From: Candidatus Kapaibacterium sp.
GTDB taxonomy: Bacteria; Bacteroidota; Ignavibacteria; Kapaibacteriales; WFXC01
Assembly: GCA_026996895.1 (NCBI GenBank)
Contig: JALWJX010000040.1
Coordinates: 1 to 57,591 of the forward strand
DNA: 57,591 nt
Direction of reading: 5' to 3'
Shown here in pieces: positions 28,706 to 36,316 of the stretch (positions are counted from its first letter, which is position 1; each line of letters starts with the position of its first letter). A program made the translations under genes and the position numbers. The notes under the pieces are model-generated. The model did no database searches and had not been told where the DNA came from. It saw only the letters and a program-made list of their open reading frames with translations.

Positions 28706-28713
28706 TATCTTTG
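28706..28713 (+). promoter_or_regulatory. Candidate Bacteroidota-type -7 promoter element (TATCTTTG)
   Basis: TATCTTTG matches TAnnTTTG and is followed by CAC, as often found at such start sites. It lies 37 bases before the adenine deaminase ATG. A good TTTG -33 box is not evident. Confidence 0.35.
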
Positions 28714-28749
28714 CACTGGAAACAAGTACAATCAACGCCGGGGGCACTG

Positions 28750-30393
28750 ATGGAAGAATTTACAATTGCGGGCAATATTGTGGACATTGTACAGCGGCGC
28801 ATTTATCCCGGAACGCTGAAAATCAAAGATGCAACGATTGTGCAAATTCAACTGGAACCTTCAACGGTGTACGATCGCTACATCATTCCCGGATTTGTCG
28901 ACGCACACGTTCACATCGAAAGCTCGATGCTGGTTCCCAGTGAGTTTGCCCGATATGCAACCATCCACGGTACAGTGGCAACCGTTTCCGATCCTCACGA
29001 AATTGGCAATGTACTGGGGATCGACGGCGTCCGATATATGATCCACAACGGTTCGTACGTGCCCTTCCACTTCTGCTTCGGCGCTCCTTCCTGCGTACCG
29101 GCTACTCGATTTGAAACAGCAGGCGCTGAAATCACTGCGGAGGACATCGAAAAACTTTTCGTTGAAGATGGGCTGAGCTACCTCAGCGAGGTAATGAACT
29201 ATCCCGGTGTTTTGCACCGCGATCCGGAAGTGATGCGGAAAATCGAGATTGCTCAACGATTGGGAAAACGCATCGATGGCCATGCTCCCGGCTTACGGGG
29301 CGAAGAGGCAAAGCAATACGCCGCCGCTGGTATCGAAACCGATCACGAATGTTTTTCCTACGAAGAGGCGGTCGACAAGATCCGGGCGGGAATGAAAATT
29401 TTGATTCGGGAGGGTTCAGCAGCAAAAAATTACGACGCCCTGATCCCACTGGTTGAAAAGTATGCAGACAAACTGATGTTCTGTAGCGATGATAAACACC
29501 CCGACGATCTGCTTCGAGGTCACATCAACACCCTGGTGCGCCGAACGGTCAAGGAGCACAATGTGCATCCCATCACAGCACTGCAGATTGCTACCCTTCA
29601 TCCGGTGCAGCACTACGGATTAGATGTAGGTTTGCTCCAGATTGGCGATCCAGCCGACTTCCTGATTGTGGACGACCTGTACGAATTCAATGTGCTGGCA
29701 ACTTACATTCGGGGACGGAAAGTTGCAGAAAACGGCAAAACACTGCTGCCACACATCGAAGCTGACACAGTCAACAACTTTGCTGCCCATCCAATCCAAC
29801 CCGAAGCGCTGCAGGTTCCGGCGACCTGCGAGCATATCCGGGTGATCGAAGCCATCGACGGCGAGCTGATCACCAGAGAGAACATTGTGCCTGCTCCTAT
29901 CAAAAAAGGGCTCATTGTCTCAGATCCAAAGAATGACATCCTCAAGATCGTTGTGGTTAACCGCTATGCTGATGCCCCACCCGCAATTGGATTTATTCGC
30001 AACTTTGGACTCAAGCGAGGAGCGATCGCTTCATCGGTTGCGCACGACTCACACAATATCGTTGCTGTTGGCGTGCGCGACGAAGAAATCGCCAACGCTA
30101 TCAATGCCATCATCGAACACCGCGGCGGTATTGCCACTGCGCTCCAGGATCACACAGAAGTGTTGCCACTACCCGTCGCCGGTTTGATGGCAACCGATGA
30201 GGGCGAAACGGTTGCAAAGCGATACAGCAGTATGGATAAATTCGCCAGGCAAACGCTGGGCTCTTCCCTGCAGGCACCCTTTATGACCCTGTCTTTTATG
30301 GCATTACTGGTGATCCCCTCGCTCAAACTCAGTGATCAGGGACTATTCAACGGGGATCAATTCTCATTCGTCAAACTGTGCGTGGAGACGTAA
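28750..30393 (+). CDS. ade: Adenine deaminase
   Basis: Converts adenine to hypoxanthine and ammonia in purine salvage. The 547-residue protein has the amidohydrolase metal motif GFVDAHVHIESSML, then SDPHEIGNVLG, the GHAPGLRG segment, SDDKHPDDLLR with a conserved Asp, and the C-terminal Ade-specific domain containing VAHDSHNIVAVG. All of these are typical of the Ade family rather than of adenosine deaminases. The frame is open 13 codons upstream; ATG 28750 gives the usual N-terminus. It is followed 22 bases later by dnaX. Confidence 0.94.
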   Translation: MEEFTIAGNIVDIVQRRIYPGTLKIKDATIVQIQLEPSTVYDRYIIPGFVDAHVHIESSMLVPSEFARYATIHGTVATVSDPHEIGNVLGIDGVRYMIHNGSYVPFHFCFGAPSCVPATRFETAGAEITAEDIEKLFVEDGLSYLSEVMNYPGVLHRDPEVMRKIEIAQRLGKRIDGHAPGLRGEEAKQYAAAGIETDHECFSYEEAVDKIRAGMKILIREGSAAKNYDALIPLVEKYADKLMFCSDDKHPDDLLRGHINTLVRRTVKEHNVHPITALQIATLHPVQHYGLDVGLLQIGDPADFLIVDDLYEFNVLATYIRGRKVAENGKTLLPHIEADTVNNFAAHPIQPEALQVPATCEHIRVIEAIDGELITRENIVPAPIKKGLIVSDPKNDILKIVVVNRYADAPPAIGFIRNFGLKRGAIASSVAHDSHNIVAVGVRDEEIANAINAIIEHRGGIATALQDHTEVLPLPVAGLMATDEGETVAKRYSSMDKFARQTLGSSLQAPFMTLSFMALLVIPSLKLSDQGLFNGDQFSFVKLCVET

Positions 30394-30415
30394 GCAGAGG
30401 AACCGTTCTATCAGG

Positions 30416-32125
30416 ATGCAGCAACCATCCGCATATATGGTAACAGCTCGCAAATGGCGCCCCCAGCGATTTGCGGAAGTGGTAGGACAGGAGCACGTGA
30501 CCCGGACGCTGCGCAATGCCCTGAAACAACACCGCGTTCATCACGCCTATTTGTTCGCCGGTCCTCGTGGAGTTGGGAAAACGACAACGGCGCGCATCCT
30601 GGCAAAAGCGGTAAACTGCCTGAATATGGAAGATGGCGAACCGTGCAACCAGTGTCAATCCTGCCAGGCTTTTCTTGAAGGGCGCTCAATGGATGTGCTG
30701 GAAATCGACGGCGCATCCCATAATAGCGTCGATGATGTCCGAATGCTCCGGGAGAATGCCAAGTATCCGCCGAAAAGTGGGCGGTACAAAATTTACATCA
30801 TTGACGAAGTGCATATGCTTTCAACCGCCGCCTTCAATGCTTTACTCAAAACCTTAGAAGAACCTCCTCCTCACCTGCTGTTCATCTTTGCCACAACGGA
30901 GCCGCAGAAGCTCCCGGCTACCATTATCAGCCGATGCCAGCGCTTTGATTTCCGGCGGATGAGTATTCCGGAAATCGTGCACCATCTGACAAAAATCGCA
31001 GATGCCGAAGGCATTGCGGTCGAAGAAGAAGCGCTGCTAACGATCGCCCGAAAAGCGGATGGCTCGATGCGTGATGCCCAGAGTATCTTCGATCAGTTAG
31101 TCGCTTTCAGCGGCGCAAAGATCACCTATGCAGATGTGCAACAAACGTTTCACCTGATCGACCAGCAGTTCTTCTTTGAGGTGGAAAAGACCTTAGCGCA
31201 GGGCGATCTCCGCGGTGTCTTCCAGATCGTGCAACAACTTTTTGCGCAGGGATACGATTTCAGCGAGTTTCTTTCGGGGTTAGTCGATCATTATCGCAAT
31301 CTGCTGGCGGTCGTTGCAACGGGCTCAGCCGATCTGGTCACCTTAACTCCGGAATGGCAACAGCAGTACCAAGAACGAGCTAAAGCATACTCCCAGGCTG
31401 CTTTACTCAATGTGCTCTCCGTGTTGACCTATGGCGAACAACAGCTCAAATTTGCCTCGAATCCCCGCATTTACCTGGAAGTGCTGCTGGCAAAAGTTGC
31501 TTTGCTGGACTCAGCGCTGGAGCTGGCGCAACTGCTGGAGCAACTCCAGTCCCCGAACGCTCCATCCTCTGCAAAGTCGAGCCAGCCAAAAACAGCAGTG
31601 ACAGAAACAGCAGCATCGTATCAGACAACGTCTTCAGCATCTTCTTCATCTTCACCAGCCGGTGAAAAACCACCAGCAGAGAAAACCTCCAGAGAAAAGC
31701 CGGTGAAATTGACCCAGGAATTCGTACTCCGCGCTATTCAAGAATCCGAAGCGTTCCGGGGCATTCGCCGCCTCCTGCTCCGAAAAGATATGGTGAAGAT
31801 CACGGTCGATGGCAATGCGGTGAAGATTACCCCAAGTGATCCCTTTGTGGGCGAAACCTTAGCACAACGCCAGCAGGTGTTAGCGCAATTGCTTTCGGAA
31901 AAATGTGGGCAATCGGTATCGGTGGAAATCGAGGGCATTAAAAAACCGACGATCCATATTTTTGAAAATCTGGACACAACAGAATCTCCTTCGCCGCAAC
32001 CTTCCCGAACTTCCCCTGAAGACAGAAAACAAACAAACGCAACAGCAGACTCGAACGATGCAGTAACGGAAACCGAAGCTGAAAGAAAGCTGAAAGACTT
32101 TTTTGATTTGAAGCGAGTGAAATAA
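30416..32125 (+). CDS. dnaX: DNA polymerase III subunit gamma/tau
   Basis: The clamp-loader ATPase of the replicative polymerase. The 569-residue protein begins with ARKWRPQRFAEVVGQEHV, then Walker A GPRGVGKTTTARILAKAV, the zinc-finger cysteines CNQCQSCQ, Walker B region YIIDEVHML, and sensor/SRC motif ATTEPQKLPATIISRCQRFDFR. The region after residue about 390 is low in complexity (Ser/Ala/Thr-rich linker), followed by a C-terminal domain of the tau type. I saw no obvious slippery A-run that would produce a shorter gamma form, but did not search exhaustively. A second Met at 30437 is an alternative start. Confidence 0.94.
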   Translation: MQQPSAYMVTARKWRPQRFAEVVGQEHVTRTLRNALKQHRVHHAYLFAGPRGVGKTTTARILAKAVNCLNMEDGEPCNQCQSCQAFLEGRSMDVLEIDGASHNSVDDVRMLRENAKYPPKSGRYKIYIIDEVHMLSTAAFNALLKTLEEPPPHLLFIFATTEPQKLPATIISRCQRFDFRRMSIPEIVHHLTKIADAEGIAVEEEALLTIARKADGSMRDAQSIFDQLVAFSGAKITYADVQQTFHLIDQQFFFEVEKTLAQGDLRGVFQIVQQLFAQGYDFSEFLSGLVDHYRNLLAVVATGSADLVTLTPEWQQQYQERAKAYSQAALLNVLSVLTYGEQQLKFASNPRIYLEVLLAKVALLDSALELAQLLEQLQSPNAPSSAKSSQPKTAVTETAASYQTTSSASSSSSPAGEKPPAEKTSREKPVKLTQEFVLRAIQESEAFRGIRRLLLRKDMVKITVDGNAVKITPSDPFVGETLAQRQQVLAQLLSEKCGQSVSVEIEGIKKPTIHIFENLDTTESPSPQPSRTSPEDRKQTNATADSNDAVTETEAERKLKDFFDLKRVK

Positions 32126-32140
32126 AACACAGGAATAACA

Positions 32141-32614
32141 ATGGAAAAGCAGCCGGCACCCTTATTTGAAGGCGTGACGGATACGGGAGAAAAAATCAGT
32201 CTGGAACAGTTTCGCGGAAAGTGGGTGATTCTATACTTCTATCCCCGCGATAACACGCCGGGCTGTACCGCCGAAGCCTTGGATTTCCGAAATGCAGCGG
32301 AAGATTTTGCAAAACACAACGCAGTGATTCTGGGTGTCAGCCCTGATCCCATCAACCGGCATCAAAAATTCAAGCAGAAATATCAACTGCCCTTTGTACT
32401 GATCAGCGACGAAGATCATTCCATCGCTGAACAATACGGCGTATGGAAGGAAAAAAAGCTGTATGGCAAAGTTTTTCCGGGTATTGAACGAAGCACGTTC
32501 ATTATCGATCCCGATGGGAACATCGTTGCAGCATTTCGGAAGGTAAAGGTGAAAGGGCACGTGCAGACTGTTTTAGAAACGTTGCAACAATTGCAACAAC
32601 AAACGCAGAATTAA
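32141..32614 (+). CDS. bcp: Peroxiredoxin, BCP/PrxQ family
   Basis: A 157-residue thiol peroxidase that reduces peroxides using thioredoxin. The peroxidatic Cys is in YPRDNTPGCTAEALDFRNAA. In many BCP proteins a resolving Cys occurs five residues later (C-x4-C); here that position is Leu, and no other Cys occurs in the protein, so this is a 1-Cys-type BCP that would need an external thiol for resolution. Other conserved parts: PFVLISDEDHSIAEQYGVW and STFIIDPDGNIV. It lies 15 bases after dnaX and 11 before tatD, in one transcript. Confidence 0.9.
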   Translation: MEKQPAPLFEGVTDTGEKISLEQFRGKWVILYFYPRDNTPGCTAEALDFRNAAEDFAKHNAVILGVSPDPINRHQKFKQKYQLPFVLISDEDHSIAEQYGVWKEKKLYGKVFPGIERSTFIIDPDGNIVAAFRKVKVKGHVQTVLETLQQLQQQTQN

Positions 32615-32625
32615 GGAGACAGAAG

Positions 32626-34053
32626 ATGGAACAAACCTGGAATACAGCACCATTCGTTGATTCGCATTGTCACCTGGACGTTGAACAGTTCGAGCCAGAC
32701 CGCCCACAGGTGATCCATCGGGCACGGGAAGCAGGGATCCGTGCCATTGTCATTCCGGCTATCGAACCAGCAACCTTCGATCATCTGCAATCAGTGGTGC
32801 TTTCAGATCCAATGCTTTTCTGGGGCGTTGGTATCCATCCCCACAGTGTGGGAACGTATGAGGAAGAATCTCTGGAAGTGGTGGAATCCTGGATCCAGAA
32901 AGGCGAGCGTGTCGTTGCCATTGGGGAAATTGGCCTGGACTACTACTACGACTTTTCACCCAGAGACAAACAAAAAGCCTTTTTCCGTGACCAAATTCGG
33001 CTGGCAAAGCAATACCAGCTTCCCGTTATCATTCACAACCGGGAAGCGGATGAAGACATATTCCGGATTGTCGAGCAGGAACAGGATGGAACGCTTCGAG
33101 GCGTTTTCCACTGCTTTTCAGGTTCACCGGCGTTAGCTGAACGGGCACTGAAACTGCAAATGTGCGTTTCATTCACCGGGATGATTACCTTCCCGAAAGT
33201 ACGGCTTCAGGAAACGGTGCAGGCGGTTCCGCTGGAACAGATGATGATCGAAACAGACAGTCCATATCTAACGCCCGTGCCCTATCGTGGAAAACGGAAT
33301 GAACCCTCTCGACTCCCCCTCATCGCAGCGAAAATCGCAGAGTGGAAGAAGACAACTATTGAGGAAGTTGCAGAAAAGACAACGCAAACGGCAATGCGAC
33401 TGTTTCGATTAGCGATTGCGACACTTGCTGTTTTTCTTCTGGCATTTCTGCTTCCATTTCGGGCAACGGCGCAGCAGGACACGGTACGCGGCTTTGCCCA
33501 TCCTTTTCAGAAATTCATTGGCGGCGGCGGCATCATCGGAATGATGACCTTCGTCGAAACCCCTGATAGCGGGCGGGATCGCTCATACGAAGGACTGCCA
33601 GCGTTCGGCGGCGTGCTTAACTGGTTTTTTACCGACCATCTCTTCCTTTCCGCTTCCTACGTCATCGCGAAAAATACCAAGGTACAGCGATTTCAGGCAA
33701 ATCCGAATTATCATCACGTGCTGGACTTTGCAGTCAATTACACGCCAATTCCGTACAACCGGATGGCTTTTTACTTTTCCCTTGGAATGTCCTATTTTTA
33801 CAACAATCTCAACAACCGGCGCAAGGAAAACTTTTTAGGTTCCAACTTCGCCATTGGTCTCTACGGCAACATTCAGACTCCTTATGGAGTCATTGTTCCA
33901 TCAGCCGAATGGCGAGTCAGCTTTATGCTGGGCGACCGCATTCTGGATTACGATCCGAATCCCAACGATCAAAACCCGGAGCGGATCCGGCAAAATGTTC
34001 CGTACTTTACATCGATCCCCCGGTTCTTGATCCAGTTCTTTCCAGAATGGTAG
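32626..34053 (+). CDS. tatD: TatD-family metal-dependent hydrolase running in frame into an outer-membrane beta-barrel
   Basis: Residues 1 to about 262 are a complete TatD-type DNase: metal ligands His14 and His16 (DSHCHLD), Glu101 (GEIGLD), His137 (IIHNRE), His162 (FHCFSG) and Asp211 (IETDSPYL). TatD proteins normally end around here with a helix of the type EEVAEKTTQNAxRLF. In this gene there is no stop. The same frame continues with a hydrophobic segment and AxA-type site ending FRATA (residue 282), then about 190 residues that look like a small outer-membrane barrel (aromatic-rich alternating strands, final residues IQFFPEW). Met257 begins a perfect signal peptide, so the downstream part may be made from an internal start (listed separately). 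A true fusion, an in-frame overlap of two genes, or a lost stop are all possible. Confidence 0.85.
   Translation: MEQTWNTAPFVDSHCHLDVEQFEPDRPQVIHRAREAGIRAIVIPAIEPATFDHLQSVVLSDPMLFWGVGIHPHSVGTYEEESLEVVESWIQKGERVVAIGEIGLDYYYDFSPRDKQKAFFRDQIRLAKQYQLPVIIHNREADEDIFRIVEQEQDGTLRGVFHCFSGSPALAERALKLQMCVSFTGMITFPKVRLQETVQAVPLEQMMIETDSPYLTPVPYRGKRNEPSRLPLIAAKIAEWKKTTIEEVAEKTTQTAMRLFRLAIATLAVFLLAFLLPFRATAQQDTVRGFAHPFQKFIGGGGIIGMMTFVETPDSGRDRSYEGLPAFGGVLNWFFTDHLFLSASYVIAKNTKVQRFQANPNYHHVLDFAVNYTPIPYNRMAFYFSLGMSYFYNNLNNRRKENFLGSNFAIGLYGNIQTPYGVIVPSAEWRVSFMLGDRILDYDPNPNDQNPERIRQNVPYFTSIPRFLIQFFPEW
33394..34053 (+). CDS. Possible separate outer-membrane protein started inside tatD (same frame)
   Basis: Starting at the ATG at 33394 gives a 219-residue protein that opens MRLFRLAIATLAVFLLAF, a basic n-region and long hydrophobic core, with likely cleavage after Ala-Thr-Ala before QQD. 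The mature part contains Gly-rich turns and alternating aromatic strands (e.g. FYFSLGMSYFYNNL) and ends in Trp, as outer-membrane barrels do. The six residues MRLFRL would serve both as the C-terminal helix of TatD and the n-region of the signal peptide. No strong Shine-Dalgarno precedes the ATG, although Bacteroidota often lack one. I recognise no specific family for the barrel. Confidence 0.5.
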   Translation: MRLFRLAIATLAVFLLAFLLPFRATAQQDTVRGFAHPFQKFIGGGGIIGMMTFVETPDSGRDRSYEGLPAFGGVLNWFFTDHLFLSASYVIAKNTKVQRFQANPNYHHVLDFAVNYTPIPYNRMAFYFSLGMSYFYNNLNNRRKENFLGSNFAIGLYGNIQTPYGVIVPSAEWRVSFMLGDRILDYDPNPNDQNPERIRQNVPYFTSIPRFLIQFFPEW

Positions 34054-34153
34054 CAATGCAACCCTACGAAAACACATCCTGACAGGCTCAGGGAATGGAT
34101 GGTCACGGTATTGCAAAGCACAAGCACAAATACAAACAAAACGGGGTTGAGGA

Positions 34154-34783
34154 ATGGGAAATATCACGGTCGTCAATCACGCGCTCATCCAGCGGGATCT
34201 GTCCATTGTACGAGATAAAAACACCCCACTACCATCGTTTCGGGCAGCGCTCCACCGAATCGCAGTAGGGTTGGTGTACGAAGCAACCCGCAACCTGCTG
34301 CTGGAAGAAACGTCGATCGAAACACCGCTGGAACCAACCACAGGATATCGAGTGGTAAACCGGGTCGTTTTTGTGCCCATCCTTCGGGCAGGGCTCAGCT
34401 TCTTAAACGCCGCCCTGAGCATTGTTCCGGAAGCCACGGTCGGTTTTATTGGTATTCGGCGAGATGAACAGACCTTAGAACCGTACGAATACCACTACCA
34501 TGTTCCACCAGCGGAGAATGAGCATACACTGGCGATTATTTTAGACCCGATGATCGCAACTGGCGGCAGTATGGTTGCAGCGCTCAATCGCCTTAGTATC
34601 GATGGGTATCAGCACTGTGCCGTTGTGGCTTTAATTGCAGCACCAGAAGGAATTGAAAAAGTCCATTCGTACCATCCAACCGTGCCCATCTTCTTAGCCG
34701 CCTTAGACCGGCAACTCAATGATTCCGGCTACATCCTGCCGGGTTTAGGAGATGCAGGTGATCGGTTTTGTGCTACGACATAA
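34154..34783 (+). CDS. upp: Uracil phosphoribosyltransferase
   Basis: Salvages uracil to UMP with PRPP. The 209-residue protein shows VFVPILRAGLSFLNAAL, the PRPP-binding loop LDPMIATGGSMVAAL and the uracil-binding end GYILPGLGDAGDRFCATT. Length is typical. The last 11 bases overlap the 3' end of the convergent CbpM-like gene. About 100 bases separate it from the TatD/barrel gene. Confidence 0.95.
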   Translation: MGNITVVNHALIQRDLSIVRDKNTPLPSFRAALHRIAVGLVYEATRNLLLEETSIETPLEPTTGYRVVNRVVFVPILRAGLSFLNAALSIVPEATVGFIGIRRDEQTLEPYEYHYHVPPAENEHTLAIILDPMIATGGSMVAALNRLSIDGYQHCAVVALIAAPEGIEKVHSYHPTVPIFLAALDRQLNDSGYILPGLGDAGDRFCATT

Positions 34784-35156
34784 ACGATTGCCTGTCACCG
34801 GGGATCTCTAAGATAATCACTTGCTGGAGGTTTCGAAGGCGCTCTTCGTACTGCGCTCGCAATTGCTCTATCTGCTGGCGGTGATCCGCTTCCCGTTCTG
34901 CGAGCATCTGGTACAATCGCAGTAATTGTCGCCGCATCCGCAGGATAATCTCAATACCGGGAAGATTGACTTCCAGATCCTCCAGCAAACGCCGAGCACG
35001 GCGAATTTCTTCCAGCCAGATGTCCTCAATGTACCGCCGTCCCTGTTGCTCAACTATTGGTATCAGCTCGACCTGAAGCAGAAATTCGATCAGCTCCTGT
35101 TCCACTTTGCACGCAGCCGCTGCTTCCTCAATGGTTATCAAAACCGTCCTCTCCAT
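34773..35156 (-). CDS. CbpM-like chaperone modulator (MerR-type N-terminus)
   Basis: A 127-residue protein. The first 55 residues (LITIEEAAAACKVEQELIEFLLQVELI followed by GRRYI) resemble the winged-helix/MerR-like N-terminus of CbpM; the remainder is helical and ends in a coiled-coil-like stretch (RQQIEQLRAQYEERLRNLQQ). CbpM binds the J-domain of CbpA and inhibits it. The gene starts 6 bases after the stop of the DnaJ-like gene, the same arrangement as cbpA-cbpM, which supports the call more than the sequence does. An alternative is a small MerR-type regulator. Confidence 0.6.
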   Translation of the reverse strand: MERTVLITIEEAAAACKVEQELIEFLLQVELIPIVEQQGRRYIEDIWLEEIRRARRLLEDLEVNLPGIEIILRMRRQLLRLYQMLAEREADHRQQIEQLRAQYEERLRNLQQVIILEIPGDRQSFMS

Positions 35157-35162
35157 CGCCCC

Positions 35163-36116
35163 TTACCCCTTCGTCCTGTGCAACTGAGCCAGTTGCTCGA
35201 AAAGCTGTCGTTCCTCATCTGTCAACCTGGTTGGAATCTGCACATTGATCTTCACGTACAGATCTCCTCGCTGCTTTGGCGCACGATATTTCGGCATTCC
35301 CAGTTTGCGGAGTTTCAGGGTTGTGCCCGGCTGCGTTCCCGACGGCACTTTTAATTTGACCTTTTTACCATCCAGCGTCGTTAGCATCACTTCCCCACCC
35401 AGAACAGCAGTGTAAAGATCCACCGTTACTTCCGTGTAGAGATCGTCTCCCTGACGGCGGAACCGCTCGTGCGGAAGAATTTTCACGGTGATATAAAGAT
35501 CTCCCCGTGGACCACCTTGATATCCCGGTGCTCCCTTACCAGAAATTTTGAGCTGCTGTCCATCCTGAATGCCCGGACGAATCTTGATCCGAATCTTTTC
35601 TCCCTGGACAGCAATAGTCCGTTCTGTGCCGTGAAATGCTTCCTCCAGCGTAATAGTGATGGTTGCCTGATAATCCTCTCCTTTCCTTGGACGTGCTTTT
35701 CGCCGGGGTCCGCCACCAAAGAGATATTCAAAAAAGTCCGAAAAGCGGAAATCCTCGCCAAACAGATCACCCAAGTCTTCCGCTGAGGTCGTATAAACTC
35801 GATAGCCTCCACCGCCCTGCTGTGCACCAGCCGTCTGGCGGAGAAACTCTTCCCAACTGATACCTCCACTAGCACCACCTGTCTGCTGGTATTGCTTCCA
35901 GTAAGCACCAAACTGGTCATACTTTTTTCGCTTTTCCGGATCGCTCAATACTTCGTATGCTTCGCTGATCTCCTTGAACTTCTCCTCTGCTTCCTTATCA
36001 CCGGGACGCACATCGGGATGATACTTACGGGCTAATCGCCGGTATGCCTTTTTGATTTCCTCCTGCGTCGCATCCCTGCTGACCCCCAGAATCTTGTAGT
36101 AGTCCTTGTACTCCAT
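35163..36116 (-). CDS. DnaJ-family co-chaperone, CbpA type
   Basis: A 317-residue J-domain protein. The N-terminal 70 residues are a J-domain ([20 protein letters not shown]) with the essential HPD in [14 protein letters not shown] Gly/Gln-rich linker follows, then two beta-sandwich client-binding domains ending in [10 protein letters not shown] and a final [18 protein letters not shown]. It has no Cys-rich zinc finger, so it is CbpA/DjlA-like rather than canonical DnaJ. It should stimulate DnaK. It is followed directly by the CbpM-like gene. Confidence 0.92.
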   Translation of the reverse strand: MEYKDYYKILGVSRDATQEEIKKAYRRLARKYHPDVRPGDKEAEEKFKEISEAYEVLSDPEKRKKYDQFGAYWKQYQQTGGASGGISWEEFLRQTAGAQQGGGGYRVYTTSAEDLGDLFGEDFRFSDFFEYLFGGGPRRKARPRKGEDYQATITITLEEAFHGTERTIAVQGEKIRIKIRPGIQDGQQLKISGKGAPGYQGGPRGDLYITVKILPHERFRRQGDDLYTEVTVDLYTAVLGGEVMLTTLDGKKVKLKVPSGTQPGTTLKLRKLGMPKYRAPKQRGDLYVKINVQIPTRLTDEERQLFEQLAQLHRTKG

Positions 36117-36144
36117 CGGCTTTCTCCAGATTTCACTATCCTAA

Positions 36145-36152
36145 CAAAGTTA
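36145..36152 (-). promoter_or_regulatory. Candidate Bacteroidota-type -7 promoter element (TAACTTTG) for the CbpA/CbpM pair
   Basis: On the minus strand the sequence is TAACTTTGTTAGGA, matching TAnnTTTG, about 29 bases before the CbpA start at 36116. No TTTG at -33. Confidence 0.35.
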
Positions 36153-36236
36153 GTTAAGACGAGCATTACCCCTGTTAGTTTGTGCTCCTTGTGCACTGGA
36201 TCGTTGCAAGATTCGTTAAATAGAGTTCCAACAAAC

Positions 36237-36310
36237 GGTGGGCGTAGCTCAGTTGGTAGAGCGCCAGATTGTGGCTCTGGTGGTCGCGGGTTCAAGTCCC
36301 GTCGCCCACC
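36237..36310 (+). tRNA. tRNA-His (anticodon GTG)
   Basis: A full cloverleaf is readable. The acceptor stem pairs GTGGGCG (36238-36244) with CGCCCAC (36303-36309), and the extra G at 36237 pairs with C73 at 36310, the G(-1):C73 pair specific to bacterial tRNA-His. The anticodon stem pairs CCAGA (36264-36268) with TCTGG (36276-36280) around TTGTGGC, so the anticodon is GTG at 36271-36273. The T arm GCGGGTTCAAGTCCCGT is intact. CCA is not encoded. Confidence 0.97.
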
Positions 36311-36316
36311 CTCTGA

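Noticed and set aside
28523-28747. 74-codon minus-strand ORF with repeated LLRY(S/G)VA
   Set aside because: It simply translates the intergenic repeat pair and overlaps a likely promoter region.
36161-36236. Specific sigma-70 promoter for tRNA-His
   Set aside because: Several weak -35/-10-like pairs can be drawn; none stands out enough to report.
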